DNA of 64,000 bases from Arthrobacter sp. S41 (GTDB lineage Bacteria; Actinomycetota; Actinomycetes; Actinomycetales; Micrococcaceae). Position 1 is the first letter of the stretch; each line of letters opens with the position of its first letter. The stretch is from the NCBI RefSeq assembly GCF_004320535.1, contig NZ_SIHY01000002.1, forward strand, positions 496,001-560,000, read 5' to 3'. This document shows positions 9,184 to 18,570 of this stretch, in pieces. The notes beneath the pieces are model-generated. The model had not been told where the DNA came from and did not search any database. It saw only the letters and a program-made list of their open reading frames with translations. The translations under genes and the position numbers were made by a program.

Positions 9184-10644
9184 ATGCAGCCCTCGCACCG
9201 CGCGAATAGTTTGTGGCTTCAGGCTCAGCAGTTCAAAGGTTCGGCAGCATATCGTCTTTTGACGGCCCAACCATGGGCAGTTGCGTTTATCAGAGCCGAG
9301 TTCACCGCAGATCGATCCCGTATTGCACTGGAGCTTTTTCACGCTTCGCTGGATTCTTTCCTGAAGCAAGCACGCAAAAGTGACGAGCAGATCCCGCAGT
9401 CTTACTCTGCCCAAGATTTTGCTGAAAGCTGGGTCAAGCAAGGGATCTTGGCCCGCCCGCTCATTGACGGACGCTTCGTTTATGAACCCAGCGCCCAAAC
9501 CTTACGCTCACTGCGTTTCCTGGCAGATTTTTCCACCGACGACTCGCATCTAAACTCGTCGCGGCTGAACACCTTGCTGTCCTCGCTGGAGTCCTTGGTC
9601 CATGAAACCGACCCGGACCCTGAAGCGCGTATTCGTGCTCTTGAATCGCAGATAGCGATACGCCAAGCACAAATTGAGCAATTGCGCACCGGTGATGAAC
9701 CAGCGGTTCTTTCGCGTACCACGGCGTTGTCGGCAACACGTTCGCTCTTGGACCTCGCCTCAAGCTTGCCCGCAGACTTCCGCCGCATGCGCGACGGTGT
9801 CCAGGATATGTTGCATTCCCTGCGTGAGGGCATTCTTGATGCTTCGACAGCAAAGGGCGTGGCCGTCGGTCAGGTACTTGAAGCCGACCGACAGTTGCGC
9901 TCCACCGCGGAGGGCGAAACCTTTAGTGGATTCACCGAATTCCTCAATTCACCTGACGCGCAGCAACGTTTCCGCGCTGCTCTTGCCGAAGTGCTTGAAC
10001 GCGATTTCGTCGATGATCTTGATTCCACAGAACGTCAGATTCTGACCAATCTGTTGCGTGAGCTACGGCGACAGGCCGCCGAAGTTCATACTTCCTACGG
10101 CAAACTTTCCGAGTCTCTGCACGCCTTTGTGCAGTCCGAAGATTACAAGCAGGCTGAACTTCTGCGTCAAGCAGTGCGTGAAGCGGAACTTGCCATCAGC
10201 AAGTCCACTGCGCTGAAACCACGTAGTGGGCTGACGCCTATGGATCTTTACACTCCGCAGCTCATGACACTTTCTGGTCTCGGGATCTATGACCCTTCCG
10301 AGCATGTGGCGCCTCCCCCGTTGGCTCAAGCACCTGCGTACAGCGAATCCGATATCGTTCGCAACCCGAGCACTCCGCAAGCAAATATGGGGTTGCTACG
10401 CGCCTCCATTACTTCCCAGCTGGAAGCATCAACTGACAAGGCAGTGAGCCTAGATGCCGTCTTTGACACTCTAGATGATGAACACCGTCATTTGAATTCC
10501 ATCCGTGCATTGGTCGAAATCGGACGCACCAATGGTGAGTCGCTCAACGAGAGCGAATTGATCAACATTGAATTCCAACAACTTGATGGCTCGATGAGAA
10601 CCGCAATCCTGCCTGCCCTACGCTTCACGAAGGAGCCGCTATGA
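9184..10644 (+). CDS. jetA: JetA/MksF-like condensin subunit (DUF3375)
   Basis: A 486-aa DUF3375 protein, the kleisin-like subunit of Wadjet/MksBEF-type SMC complexes. In the family it bridges the heads of the SMC-like subunit and binds the MksE/JetB dimer. The N-terminus (SLWLQAQQFKGSAAYRLL) and the predicted helical centre (EARIRALESQIAIRQAQIEQL) fit this fold. The C-terminal SLNESELINIEFQQLDG segment matches family members as I recall them. The length is normal. The ATG at 9184 follows AGGAAG. The gene overlaps jetB by four bases (ATGA), so translation is probably coupled. Confidence 0.85.
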   Translation: MQPSHRANSLWLQAQQFKGSAAYRLLTAQPWAVAFIRAEFTADRSRIALELFHASLDSFLKQARKSDEQIPQSYSAQDFAESWVKQGILARPLIDGRFVYEPSAQTLRSLRFLADFSTDDSHLNSSRLNTLLSSLESLVHETDPDPEARIRALESQIAIRQAQIEQLRTGDEPAVLSRTTALSATRSLLDLASSLPADFRRMRDGVQDMLHSLREGILDASTAKGVAVGQVLEADRQLRSTAEGETFSGFTEFLNSPDAQQRFRAALAEVLERDFVDDLDSTERQILTNLLRELRRQAAEVHTSYGKLSESLHAFVQSEDYKQAELLRQAVREAELAISKSTALKPRSGLTPMDLYTPQLMTLSGLGIYDPSEHVAPPPLAQAPAYSESDIVRNPSTPQANMGLLRASITSQLEASTDKAVSLDAVFDTLDDEHRHLNSIRALVEIGRTNGESLNESELINIEFQQLDGSMRTAILPALRFTKEPL

Positions 10645-11327
10645 CCACGAACGATGCCTACGCCGCACCGATCGCCGAACCGCTGTTCGACGGTGATACC
10701 GGAAATTTCTCTCTTCCGCTGCGCCAGCTGTTGGTCCGCCTACTGCGTGGTCCTTACCTTGATGGATCGGTTGATGCGGCAGCTTGGCAATTGCTCCTTG
10801 ATCAGCAGCAAACAGTCACCGATTACTTTTCGGAAATTTTCTTGACACTGACTTTGGACATGGATCGCAAGATCGCCATGCTGGCCCCAGCACAGATTGA
10901 GCAGGTGCACACCGCTCCAATTGCACCTCGCCGCCCGCTCAAGCGCGATGAAACGCTCCTGGCTTTGCGTCTGAGACTGATGTTGGAACAGCAGGCCGGA
11001 AGTGGAAACGACGCAGTCGCGTCCCGGTCCACGATGCACGAAATCCTCGCTGAGCACCGTCAGTCAACTGACCGCGATGACAAGCGTTTTGCTGAATCAT
11101 GTGATGCAGCCATTGCCCGTCTGCAGTCCTTGCGACTATTGACCAGCACCGAATTGGAGAACGAATTCCGTATCTCCCCTGCGCTGGCGATGGCTCTGCC
11201 ATTGAACAATATCCAAGACATCCCTCGTTATATCGCAGCTATCGATGCCAATGAACCGGCGTTTAACCTTTTGGCTGATGAGAACGATGACCTTGTTGAA
11301 CAGACCCCCGAGTTGGTGCAGGAGTAA
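10641..11327 (+). CDS. jetB: JetB/MksE-like condensin subunit (DUF4194)
   Basis: A 228-aa DUF4194 protein, the winged-helix KITE-type subunit of Wadjet/MksBEF complexes. Residues about 20-75 (LPLRQLLVRLLRGPYLDG) form the start of the family domain. A later RLRLMLEQQ helix and a C-terminal ISPALAMALPLNNIQDIPRYI segment are typical of it. The start overlaps the jetA stop, and the stop lies three bases before jetC, giving a tight operon. It is expected to dimerise and dock on JetA. Confidence 0.83.
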   Translation: MTTNDAYAAPIAEPLFDGDTGNFSLPLRQLLVRLLRGPYLDGSVDAAAWQLLLDQQQTVTDYFSEIFLTLTLDMDRKIAMLAPAQIEQVHTAPIAPRRPLKRDETLLALRLRLMLEQQAGSGNDAVASRSTMHEILAEHRQSTDRDDKRFAESCDAAIARLQSLRLLTSTELENEFRISPALAMALPLNNIQDIPRYIAAIDANEPAFNLLADENDDLVEQTPELVQE

Positions 11328-11330
11328 CCG

Positions 11331-14300
11331 ATGAGCATTGCAATGACTCTTCCGTTAGGCGGCGCGATCAATCCAGGCCAGCATCGACTGAGCCGGGTGC
11401 AGATTGTTAATTGGGGTACCTTCCACGGACTTCATGATTTGCTGGTGGACCGCGCCGGCACACTGGTGACCGGTCACCCAGGTGTGGGTAAATCGACCCT
11501 TTTTGACGCCATGGGCCACGTCTTCTTCGCTACCCCTCGACTTAACGAATCAGCCAATGATGCAGCAACTAGGGAGGACCGTCGCACCACGTTCTCCTAT
11601 ATGCGTGGCCGGCAGTTTAAGACCAGCGAAGGCACCGTTTATCAGCGTCCGGGGGCGACCTGGAGCGCAATCATCCTCAGCTACGACGACGGCATGGGCA
11701 ATACGCTCACCGCCGGCGCCGTCTTTGATTTGCCCGACGCTGGTCTGGAAGGCCAGGTTTCTAAGCACTATCTCTTGTGTGAAGGCAAAGTGGATATCGC
11801 AGAGCTGGAGAATCACGGCCCACGCCGTTTCACGGTCTCTTCGCTGTCCAAAGCCTTGGCTCCTACCGAGGCTTTTGACACGCATAAGGCGTTTATCGAG
11901 CGGTTACGCCGTCGACTAGGTGTGGAAAGCGATAAGGCGTTTGCCCTGCTGCGCACCTTGCAAAACGGTAAGGGACTAGCCAAAGGTGTGAACCAGTTCT
12001 TCCGCCATGAAGTGCTTGAAGAACCAGCAACGCTGAAAGCCGCTGCAGCCGCGGTGGAGGACTTCGCCCACCTGCGTGGCATTTACCGTCAGTTGGATAC
12101 TGCTCGGGCACAACGTGATGCTCTGGCCGAAGTCCCTGCCCAGGATCAGGCCTACCGTTCATTAGCGCAGCAGATCACCGAGACTCGTCAGCTTCTAGAT
12201 ACTGACGTGCAGGCTCTTGAATCTCAAGTGCGTCAGCTGGTGCTGCGCAATGATTTGGCCTCTCATCAAAGTGAATTGGCCACGTTGCAGGCCAAAGAGC
12301 AAGAACTGCGCCAGCGCAAAGAGCAGCTTGATGATCAATTGCAGTCTCTAGAAGCGGCCCACGATTCGGCCGGTTCGGCATCGCTGATGCTACTTGAGCG
12401 TGAAGCGGATGTGGCTCGCAAAGCACTGAGTGAAAAAGAGAACATTGTCCGGGCTCTGCAGCAGCAGGCAACGGATGCTGGCCTGAGCTTCGAGTTCTCC
12501 GCCACCGGACTTGATGAGCTACGCGCCAACGCTGCTCGCACGCTTCAGCAGTTGACCTCGATTACTCACGACGCCCAAACCGTCGAATATGAAGCCATGG
12601 CTACCTTGGTCAATCTTCGTAAGCGGGCCGAGTCGCTGGATGAGCAAATTCGTTCGTACCAGCGTCGTGCCAGCAATATCGATGAGCGTTCAATTGCCGC
12701 CCGTCGAGCCATCACGTCAGCCTGTTCACTACGCGAAGATCAATTGCCTTTCGCCGGTGAGCTCATGGATGTTTCTGCCGACTCTGCAAACTGGCGACTG
12801 GCCGCTGAAAAGGCTTTGCATTCATTGGCCCGTACCCTTTTAGTACCTGGTGAACTACTTGCGCAGGTCACCCATGCTATCGACCAGCTTGATGGGCTGG
12901 GTCGTGTGCGCTGGACCGATATTTCGCAACAGCCTAAGCCTGCTGAGGCTGGACCTGCAGATCTGGTCACCAAGTTGGACTTCGCTCCAGGTGACGCAGG
13001 CAGCTGGTTGAAAGCCAAGATCACCGCTGACTATCCTTTGGCCTGTGTTGATAACGACGCAGCAATGCATGTGCATCCCAAGGCCATCACGCCGGCAGGA
13101 ACCATAAAGACCGGTGCCGGAACCTTTGAGCGTGATACCCGAGGGTTGCCTGCCTCCGAGTACCTTTTGGGCTTCACCAACGAGTCCAAGATTTCTGAAC
13201 TGCAGGCCAAGGCTGCCCGTCAAGAACAGGAAATCGTCAAAGCTCAAGCAGCCGCGGATCAGCGTAGCTATGCGAAGAATCAAGTTGTTACCAAGTCGCA
13301 GCTGCTCAAGGCGATCATCGCTGATGAACGTAGTTTCAGCCAGCTTGATTCTTCTGCTGCACTTGAAGCATTACGTCGCGGTGAGCAAAAGCTAGGCGAT
13401 GCGCTGTCCTTGTCTGGTGATTCGTCTCGGGTCCGCCAACAGCTTGAGACTGCCAAGGCTGAGGCAGAAAAGCTGGTGGGTGATCTGGCTTTGGTTCGTT
13501 CACACATCCAAGATTTGCAGTTGCAGGTCCAGCGTGCGGAGCAGGTGCTTTCTACCGCGCAGGAACCAGCGACAAACTGGGAGCAAGAGATTCCACTGTC
13601 GCTTCGTCAGCACCAGTTGCTCGGTCCTGTTCTAGAACAGGTCATCTCTGGTAGCTGCCCACCGAGCGAACAGATCAGTGAAGCTTTCGCTGAGGTCAAG
13701 CTCCAGCTGGGTAGCCAGGTTAACTCGTTGAGTAGTCAGCGCCAAGAAATTGGTAGCGCGTTGAGCGAAACGTTCCGTCGTTTTGCCCGTGAATTTGGTA
13801 CCTCCCACGCACAGACTCACGGAACGTCGGCCGAGGCCGCCGAACACTACACACAGTTGCATGAGCAGATTGTGGCGGACGGTCTGCCTCACCATGAGGC
13901 TCAGTTCCGCGAATACTTTGCCAACCGTTCATACGAGCGGTTCAGTGATCTTTTGCAGTTGCTTGATGAAGAACGTCGGATGATCTCTGAGCGTATTAAG
14001 CCGCTGAATCAGATTCTTGCGGAGGTAACTTTTGAGCATGGATCGATTTTGCGTTTGGAAGTTGAGAATGCCGTTCCGGTGGAGGCCGGAAACTTCCGTA
14101 AAGAGTTGAAGGATGCGTTGCAGGAGGCCTACACAACTAAGGATGAATCGTCTTTGGCTACCTCTTACCAAGCATTGGAAGCGTTGGTTTCCGCGTTGAG
14201 CGACCCGGCGATGAATGCTTGGCGTTCAACGGTTCTTGATGTCCGTCAGCATGTCATGATTAGCTGCAACGAGCACAAGTCCAATGGTGAAATTGAAACT

Positions 14301-14657
14301 GGTTTGGAGCCGGGAACTCTTTCTGGTGGTGAAGGTCAGCGCTTTACTTCCTTCATCATGGGTGCCGCACTGGCTTACCAGCTCGGCTTTGCGTCGGCAG
14401 GATTCACATCCTACGGCACGGTCATGATCGATGAGGCCTTTATTCAGGCCAACTCCGAATATGCCGCTGCAGGCATACGTGCTCTTCAAGAGTTCGGCTT
14501 CCATTTGGTACTTGCTGCCCCTGAGGACAAGATCGATTTGAGTCGGCATTTGGGTTCCATTACCGACATCATCAAGCACCCAGGATCTAATATCTCGGGC
14601 TTCGTGACTACTGGTCGTTCCCCAGCAATGGCCACGACGATCACTCTGCGTAACTAG
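11331..14657 (+). CDS. jetC: JetC/MksB-like SMC-type ATPase
   Basis: A 1108-aa SMC-like ATPase, the motor of a Wadjet/MksBEF-type condensin. Walker A GHPGVGKST is at residues 48-56. The signature LSGGEGQRF lies near 996 and the Walker B region VMIDEAF near 1030, so all ATPase elements look intact. Long coiled coils (about 255-460 and 620-800) flank a hinge-like region near 470-620 (LPFAGELMDVS). In known systems this subunit extrudes DNA loops, and the JetD/MksG nuclease then cuts small circular DNA. Here the operon stops after jetC: a hairpin and a minus-strand gene follow and no DUF3322/DUF2220 gene is visible. It may therefore be a chromosome-organising Mks complex or a defence system with an unlinked nuclease. 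Confidence 0.87.
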   Translation: MSIAMTLPLGGAINPGQHRLSRVQIVNWGTFHGLHDLLVDRAGTLVTGHPGVGKSTLFDAMGHVFFATPRLNESANDAATREDRRTTFSYMRGRQFKTSEGTVYQRPGATWSAIILSYDDGMGNTLTAGAVFDLPDAGLEGQVSKHYLLCEGKVDIAELENHGPRRFTVSSLSKALAPTEAFDTHKAFIERLRRRLGVESDKAFALLRTLQNGKGLAKGVNQFFRHEVLEEPATLKAAAAAVEDFAHLRGIYRQLDTARAQRDALAEVPAQDQAYRSLAQQITETRQLLDTDVQALESQVRQLVLRNDLASHQSELATLQAKEQELRQRKEQLDDQLQSLEAAHDSAGSASLMLLEREADVARKALSEKENIVRALQQQATDAGLSFEFSATGLDELRANAARTLQQLTSITHDAQTVEYEAMATLVNLRKRAESLDEQIRSYQRRASNIDERSIAARRAITSACSLREDQLPFAGELMDVSADSANWRLAAEKALHSLARTLLVPGELLAQVTHAIDQLDGLGRVRWTDISQQPKPAEAGPADLVTKLDFAPGDAGSWLKAKITADYPLACVDNDAAMHVHPKAITPAGTIKTGAGTFERDTRGLPASEYLLGFTNESKISELQAKAARQEQEIVKAQAAADQRSYAKNQVVTKSQLLKAIIADERSFSQLDSSAALEALRRGEQKLGDALSLSGDSSRVRQQLETAKAEAEKLVGDLALVRSHIQDLQLQVQRAEQVLSTAQEPATNWEQEIPLSLRQHQLLGPVLEQVISGSCPPSEQISEAFAEVKLQLGSQVNSLSSQRQEIGSALSETFRRFAREFGTSHAQTHGTSAEAAEHYTQLHEQIVADGLPHHEAQFREYFANRSYERFSDLLQLLDEERRMISERIKPLNQILAEVTFEHGSILRLEVENAVPVEAGNFRKELKDALQEAYTTKDESSLATSYQALEALVSALSDPAMNAWRSTVLDVRQHVMISCNEHKSNGEIETGLEPGTLSGGEGQRFTSFIMGAALAYQLGFASAGFTSYGTVMIDEAFIQANSEYAAAGIRALQEFGFHLVLAAPEDKIDLSRHLGSITDIIKHPGSNISGFVTTGRSPAMATTITLRN

Positions 14658-14671
14658 CTTTTGCTAGAGAC

Positions 14672-14709
14672 TTGAATGGCCTGTTCCAAATATGGAACCG
14701 GCCATTCAA
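14672..14709 (+). terminator. Hairpin after jetC
   Basis: The arms 14672-14687 and 14694-14709 pair with one mismatch around a 6-base loop. The hairpin starts 14 bases after the jetC stop. The following T-run is weak. It supports the operon ending after three genes. Confidence 0.6.
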
Positions 14710-14726
14710 CATTCAGCTAGAAGTTT

Positions 14727-15071
14727 TCACTTCATGCTCGAACGTATCCGATCTGGAATCATGCTCACCCGGGTTTGAAGATCCTGCGGTGGAAAATCTG
14801 GGTCGATGCATTCTTTCCAGAACTTCAAATGCGCTTTGTCGATCTCATGATTTGAGTCCTGAACCTCTGTTCCACCTTCGCCTTGAATGCTGTACCAGTA
14901 CAGATAATCGATGCCGTCCAAGGTCTCGCTAAAAATGGTTTCGACGTACATCTTTTCGTCGTCCAAAGTCTTGAGCACAGCGGGCAAATTATCGTTTAGA
15001 AGGTCCATCCATTCATCAACAGCTGCGGATTTTCCCGGTAGGACCCTGAACCGAGTGAGTTCTATGTTCAT
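14727..15071 (-). CDS. Small DUF6176-like protein
   Basis: A 114-aa soluble protein starting MNIELTRFRVLPGKSAAVDEW. It resembles the small DUF6176 family of unknown function, which has the same LTRFRVKPGK-type opening. The start at 15071 was chosen because the similarity begins there; upstream in-frame sequence lacks coding character. It occupies the place where jetD would be expected, but on the opposite strand and with no resemblance to a nuclease. Confidence 0.65.
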   Translation of the reverse strand: MNIELTRFRVLPGKSAAVDEWMDLLNDNLPAVLKTLDDEKMYVETIFSETLDGIDYLYWYSIQGEGGTEVQDSNHEIDKAHLKFWKECIDPDFPPQDLQTRVSMIPDRIRSSMK

Positions 15072-15116
15072 GGGAAACACTCTATTTCTATCTGTTCCGA
15101 TGCCATAACGAGGAAA

Positions 15117-15156
15117 CGGGACCAACGCCAGCTCTTGTGAACTGCTGTTGGTCCCG
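15117..15156 (-). terminator. Terminator of the ABC exporter operon
   Basis: CGGGACCAAC (15117-15126) pairs with GTTGGTCCCG (15147-15156). On the minus strand it is followed by TTTCC. It lies 19 bases after the permease stop codon. Confidence 0.65.
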
Positions 15157-15174
15157 CACTTTATTGCTCTGTTG

Positions 15175-17688
15175 TTACTCGGTGGCCAGGCCTTCAACCG
15201 GCGACAACTTCGCTGCCCGTCGGCCAGGCATGATCGATGCTAGTAACGCAGCGATGATGCTGATCGCGAGGACCGCAATGAGCTGCAGCCAAGGGATGGA
15301 GTAGGTCATCTTGCCCATTTCGGACAGCGCCGACTGTGCGCCCAACAAACCGTAGGCGACACCTAGGATCATGCCGAGCAATGCGGCAACACCACCGATG
15401 AGCACGGCCTCTGTAGCCAGCATGCTTTGTAGCTGCTTCTTCTTTAGCCCCAAGGCACGAAGCAACGAGTTCTCGCGGGTACGTTCAAGGACCGAAAGGC
15501 TGAGCGTATTAGCTACACCGATCAGTGCAATCAATACTGCTACCGCCAAGAGTGCCGACACAATCGTCAACAGCACGTCAATGATCTGCGAGAACATCGA
15601 TTTCATGACGACGCCGCCGTCAATCATCGAAGAATCTACTCCGGTGATGTCTGAAATCTCGGTGACCAGTTCATTGATCTTTGAACCAGCGACGTCCTCA
15701 TCCACCTTGACGATAATTCCCGGGTAAGTCTGCGCGTTCTTGAGGCCTAAAGTCTTCAAGGTCTCTTCCGCGATGGGGCTACCCGAAAGCAAAGCGCTAG
15801 TTTCCCTGACCTTGAGGGTCTTGTCGCCAATCTTGATGGTTGGCTTCCCGAAGTCCCAGCCGGTGAGCACTATCTCTCCTGGTTTTGGAACAATCTGCTG
15901 GTCTAGGACTGTTTTGGAGAATTCTTCTGGATTCACCGAGAGCAATTGAAGCTGCACCGGTCCGTCCAACCCCATGTCCGCGCCAGTGTCTGCGTCCAGT
16001 TCAGCGGTGGTGCTGGCGAAGGTGGTTGTTGCGCTGACCCCGTCGACGTCATTGATCTTTTCAGCCAGTTCCTTGGCCTTAGCTTCATCAGCGGTGCCGT
16101 CGAAGAACGAAACAGCCATGTCCATTGGGTACTCGGCCGCAACTGAGTTGTTCAGGCTAGCTTTGGCCGTCTGTCCACCAACCATGATCATGGACACCAG
16201 CGTCACACCAATGAGCAGTGCGGTTGCGGTGGCAGTGGTTCGACCTGGATTACGTACCGCGTTTAGGGCTGCCAGACGACGTGAAGTCGACTTGCCCGCA
16301 AACGCCTTACCAATCCCGGCAACGCTACTTGGAACAAATAGCGAAGCGAGCATCAGAATTCCGGGGAATGAAAGTAGCCCGCCAAGGAAGGCAACAATCA
16401 AGTCTCCCTTGACCGCACCAAAGATCAGTAGGGCGACGCCGAGCGCGGCAAGAATGGCACCAAAGATAATTCGCACGATTCCTGCACGATTCTTGACGCT
16501 TGCCGAATCAAATGGACGAAGGGCTGCGAGCGGGGCCAACTTCATGGCTCGTCGCGCAGGCAGGCTGGCTGCGATCACTGTCATGAGAATACCCACGATG
16601 ATAGGCACAATCAGTCCCACCGGAGTCACTGCCATCGCAGCGTAGGACATGCTTGGTACCAGCGCATGAAGCAGTGCGATCAAGCCGGCAAGCAAGGCGA
16701 CCGCAAGCAAAACACCAATGACGGAAGCGACGACACCGATGACCAACGCTTCAAGTAGCACCGAGCTTCGGATTTGTTTGCGCTTGGCACCGAGAATTCG
16801 TAGCAGTGCCAGTTCACGGGTGCGCTGGGCGATGACTACGGAGAAGGTATTGACCACGACTAAGCCGGTGACGACCAATGCAATCAAAGCGAAGATGAGC
16901 AGGACGACGGTTAGCTGATCGGTACCACCGGTCATCTGCGCAACGTCGTCAATGACCTTTTGATCCGCGGTGACGACCGCGATGTCTTTCATCTTCTTAT
17001 CCGCGAAGTAATCCTGGACCTCTTGGGTGACTGCGTTCAGCGCACCATCGCCCTTGATGACGATGTCATTGAAATTTGCCTGCTCTCCCGCGAAATTGCT
17101 CCAGGCTTTTTCGCTCATGCCAGCCAAGGCATAGGCCGAGGTCTGTGGGTTGGTTGAGGAACGCTGAAGACCAACAATTTTTATGTTTTGGGCTTTGCCT
17201 TGTTCATCGTCTAACGCAACAACGTCACCTACGGAGATACCCATGTCTTCGGCGTGGGATTGATCGATGATCATCTCGTTGTTGGATAACGGCGCACGAC
17301 CTTCAACAAGTTCCATTCCGCCTAGACCCTGTTTTGGATCTACCGGCTGAACCTGGACGTTGTAGCCGTTGTCCGAGGTGTGCATTTGACCGTAGGCATA
17401 GCCCAGACCGTAGGCTTCAGTGACTCCGGAGAGCTTCCGGATATCGTCGGTTTCTTTGAGGGTGAAGCTGGTTTGTTCGGTTGTTTCGGGGTCAAGGTTC
17501 GGATCTGAGTAGGCCACCAAGTCGGCATTTTTGTACGACTCCCCCAAGGAGTTTTTCAAGGTCGCCTGGGTTGATGAATTTACAGCCAGGGTTGCTGCAA
17601 GGAAAGCAGTACCAATGGCCACTGCCAGCACGACGGCAATATAGCGCCGGGCGTAGGTCTTGATATTAGAAAGTGCTACATGCAGCAT
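15175..17688 (-). CDS. FtsX/MacB-type ABC exporter permease
   Basis: An 837-aa permease with two FtsX-type units. An N-terminal membrane anchor (about 16-38) is followed by a MacB-like extracytoplasmic region. Three membrane segments then come at about 255-375 (LLIFALIALVVTGLVVVNTF and following). A middle pair of hydrophobic segments (about 405-450) leads into a second extracytoplasmic domain and a last set of three segments near the C-terminus. Each FtsX unit carries the typical QRTRELALLRILGA or ERTRENSLLRALGL motif. Such permeases work with one ATPase to move lipids, peptides or lipoproteins across the envelope; no substrate can be named. The gene starts three bases after the ATPase stop. 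Confidence 0.9.
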   Translation of the reverse strand: MLHVALSNIKTYARRYIAVVLAVAIGTAFLAATLAVNSSTQATLKNSLGESYKNADLVAYSDPNLDPETTEQTSFTLKETDDIRKLSGVTEAYGLGYAYGQMHTSDNGYNVQVQPVDPKQGLGGMELVEGRAPLSNNEMIIDQSHAEDMGISVGDVVALDDEQGKAQNIKIVGLQRSSTNPQTSAYALAGMSEKAWSNFAGEQANFNDIVIKGDGALNAVTQEVQDYFADKKMKDIAVVTADQKVIDDVAQMTGGTDQLTVVLLIFALIALVVTGLVVVNTFSVVIAQRTRELALLRILGAKRKQIRSSVLLEALVIGVVASVIGVLLAVALLAGLIALLHALVPSMSYAAMAVTPVGLIVPIIVGILMTVIAASLPARRAMKLAPLAALRPFDSASVKNRAGIVRIIFGAILAALGVALLIFGAVKGDLIVAFLGGLLSFPGILMLASLFVPSSVAGIGKAFAGKSTSRRLAALNAVRNPGRTTATATALLIGVTLVSMIMVGGQTAKASLNNSVAAEYPMDMAVSFFDGTADEAKAKELAEKINDVDGVSATTTFASTTAELDADTGADMGLDGPVQLQLLSVNPEEFSKTVLDQQIVPKPGEIVLTGWDFGKPTIKIGDKTLKVRETSALLSGSPIAEETLKTLGLKNAQTYPGIIVKVDEDVAGSKINELVTEISDITGVDSSMIDGGVVMKSMFSQIIDVLLTIVSALLAVAVLIALIGVANTLSLSVLERTRENSLLRALGLKKKQLQSMLATEAVLIGGVAALLGMILGVAYGLLGAQSALSEMGKMTYSIPWLQLIAVLAISIIAALLASIMPGRRAAKLSPVEGLATE

Positions 17689-17691
17689 TAT

Positions 17692-18441
17692 TTACTCCGC
17701 CAATGAGGCAAGTGCCTCGGACACGGTAGCCACGGTTGGCTCCTCGATGGTTCCCACGATGCTGCCGTCCTTCATGAGCAGCACGGTGTCGGCATAGGAC
17801 GCAGCCACTGGATCGTGGGTCACCATGATGATGGTCTGACCCATCTCTCGAGTCGAAGAGCGCATCAGCGACAAGACTTCTGCACCGGTGCGAGAGTCCA
17901 AGTTGCCGGTGGGTTCGTCACCAAAGACAACCTCCGGGCGGGTAAGCAATGCGCGAGCCACGGCAACACGTTGCTGCTGACCGCCGGAAAGCTCGTGCGG
18001 CTTGTGGTTTAGGCGATCGCGCAGGCCCAAAGCTTTGATGACCGTATCAAACCATGCCTCGTCGTGCTTCTTTCCGGCCAAAGACAACGGAAGCAAGATG
18101 TTCTCTTGTGCGTTGATTGTTGGGACGAGGTTAAAGGACTGGAAGACGAATCCAATTTGTTCACGACGCATCTCGGTCAGCTGATCATCGTTCAGCGACA
18201 GCAGGTTCTTGCCGCCGATGATAATTTCTCCACCGTCTGCTGAGTCCAGACCTGCTAGGCAGTGCATCAAGGTGGACTTGCCTGAACCGGAAGGGCCCAT
18301 GATGGCAGTGAATTTGGACCGCGCAAAAGCGACATCGACGCTGCGAAGCGCCTCAACTCGGGTGGAGTCATGTCCGTAGGTCTTTGTCAGACCACGTGTG
18401 GCGACCGCATAATCAATTTTTGGCAGGGTTTCAGAAGTCAT
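17692..18441 (-). CDS. MacB/LolD-type ABC transporter ATPase
   Basis: A 249-aa ATPase that powers the adjacent FtsX-type permease. Walker A GPSGSGKST, signature LSGGQQQRVAVARAL, Walker B VVFGDEPTGNLDS and a switch His (MVTHD) are all present. The LDSRTGAEVLSLM segment is typical of the MacB/LolD class. The start was placed at 18441 (MTSETLPKIDYA); an ATG at 18477 would add 12 residues not typical of the family. A dyad (18511-18526) lies in the promoter region. Confidence 0.9.
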   Translation of the reverse strand: MTSETLPKIDYAVATRGLTKTYGHDSTRVEALRSVDVAFARSKFTAIMGPSGSGKSTLMHCLAGLDSADGGEIIIGGKNLLSLNDDQLTEMRREQIGFVFQSFNLVPTINAQENILLPLSLAGKKHDEAWFDTVIKALGLRDRLNHKPHELSGGQQQRVAVARALLTRPEVVFGDEPTGNLDSRTGAEVLSLMRSSTREMGQTIIMVTHDPVAASYADTVLLMKDGSIVGTIEEPTVATVSEALASLAE

Positions 18442-18510
18442 ACTAAAAGAATATAAAGTCCCTAGCCAGAACGGCATCCACCAACAGGATTGTCTTGATC
18501 AGCACTCTCG

Positions 18511-18526
18511 TCATACTCAGGTATGA
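18511..18526 (-). promoter_or_regulatory. Dyad upstream of the ABC exporter operon
   Basis: TCATAC-TCAG-GTATGA is a perfect inverted repeat 70-85 bp upstream of the ATPase start. On the minus strand TTGTCT lies upstream, so the dyad overlaps a possible -10 region. It may be an operator; no regulator gene is adjacent. Confidence 0.4.
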
Positions 18527-18570
18527 TCCAGCCTAGACAAAACTAATCCACAGTATTCTGAATCGCGCTT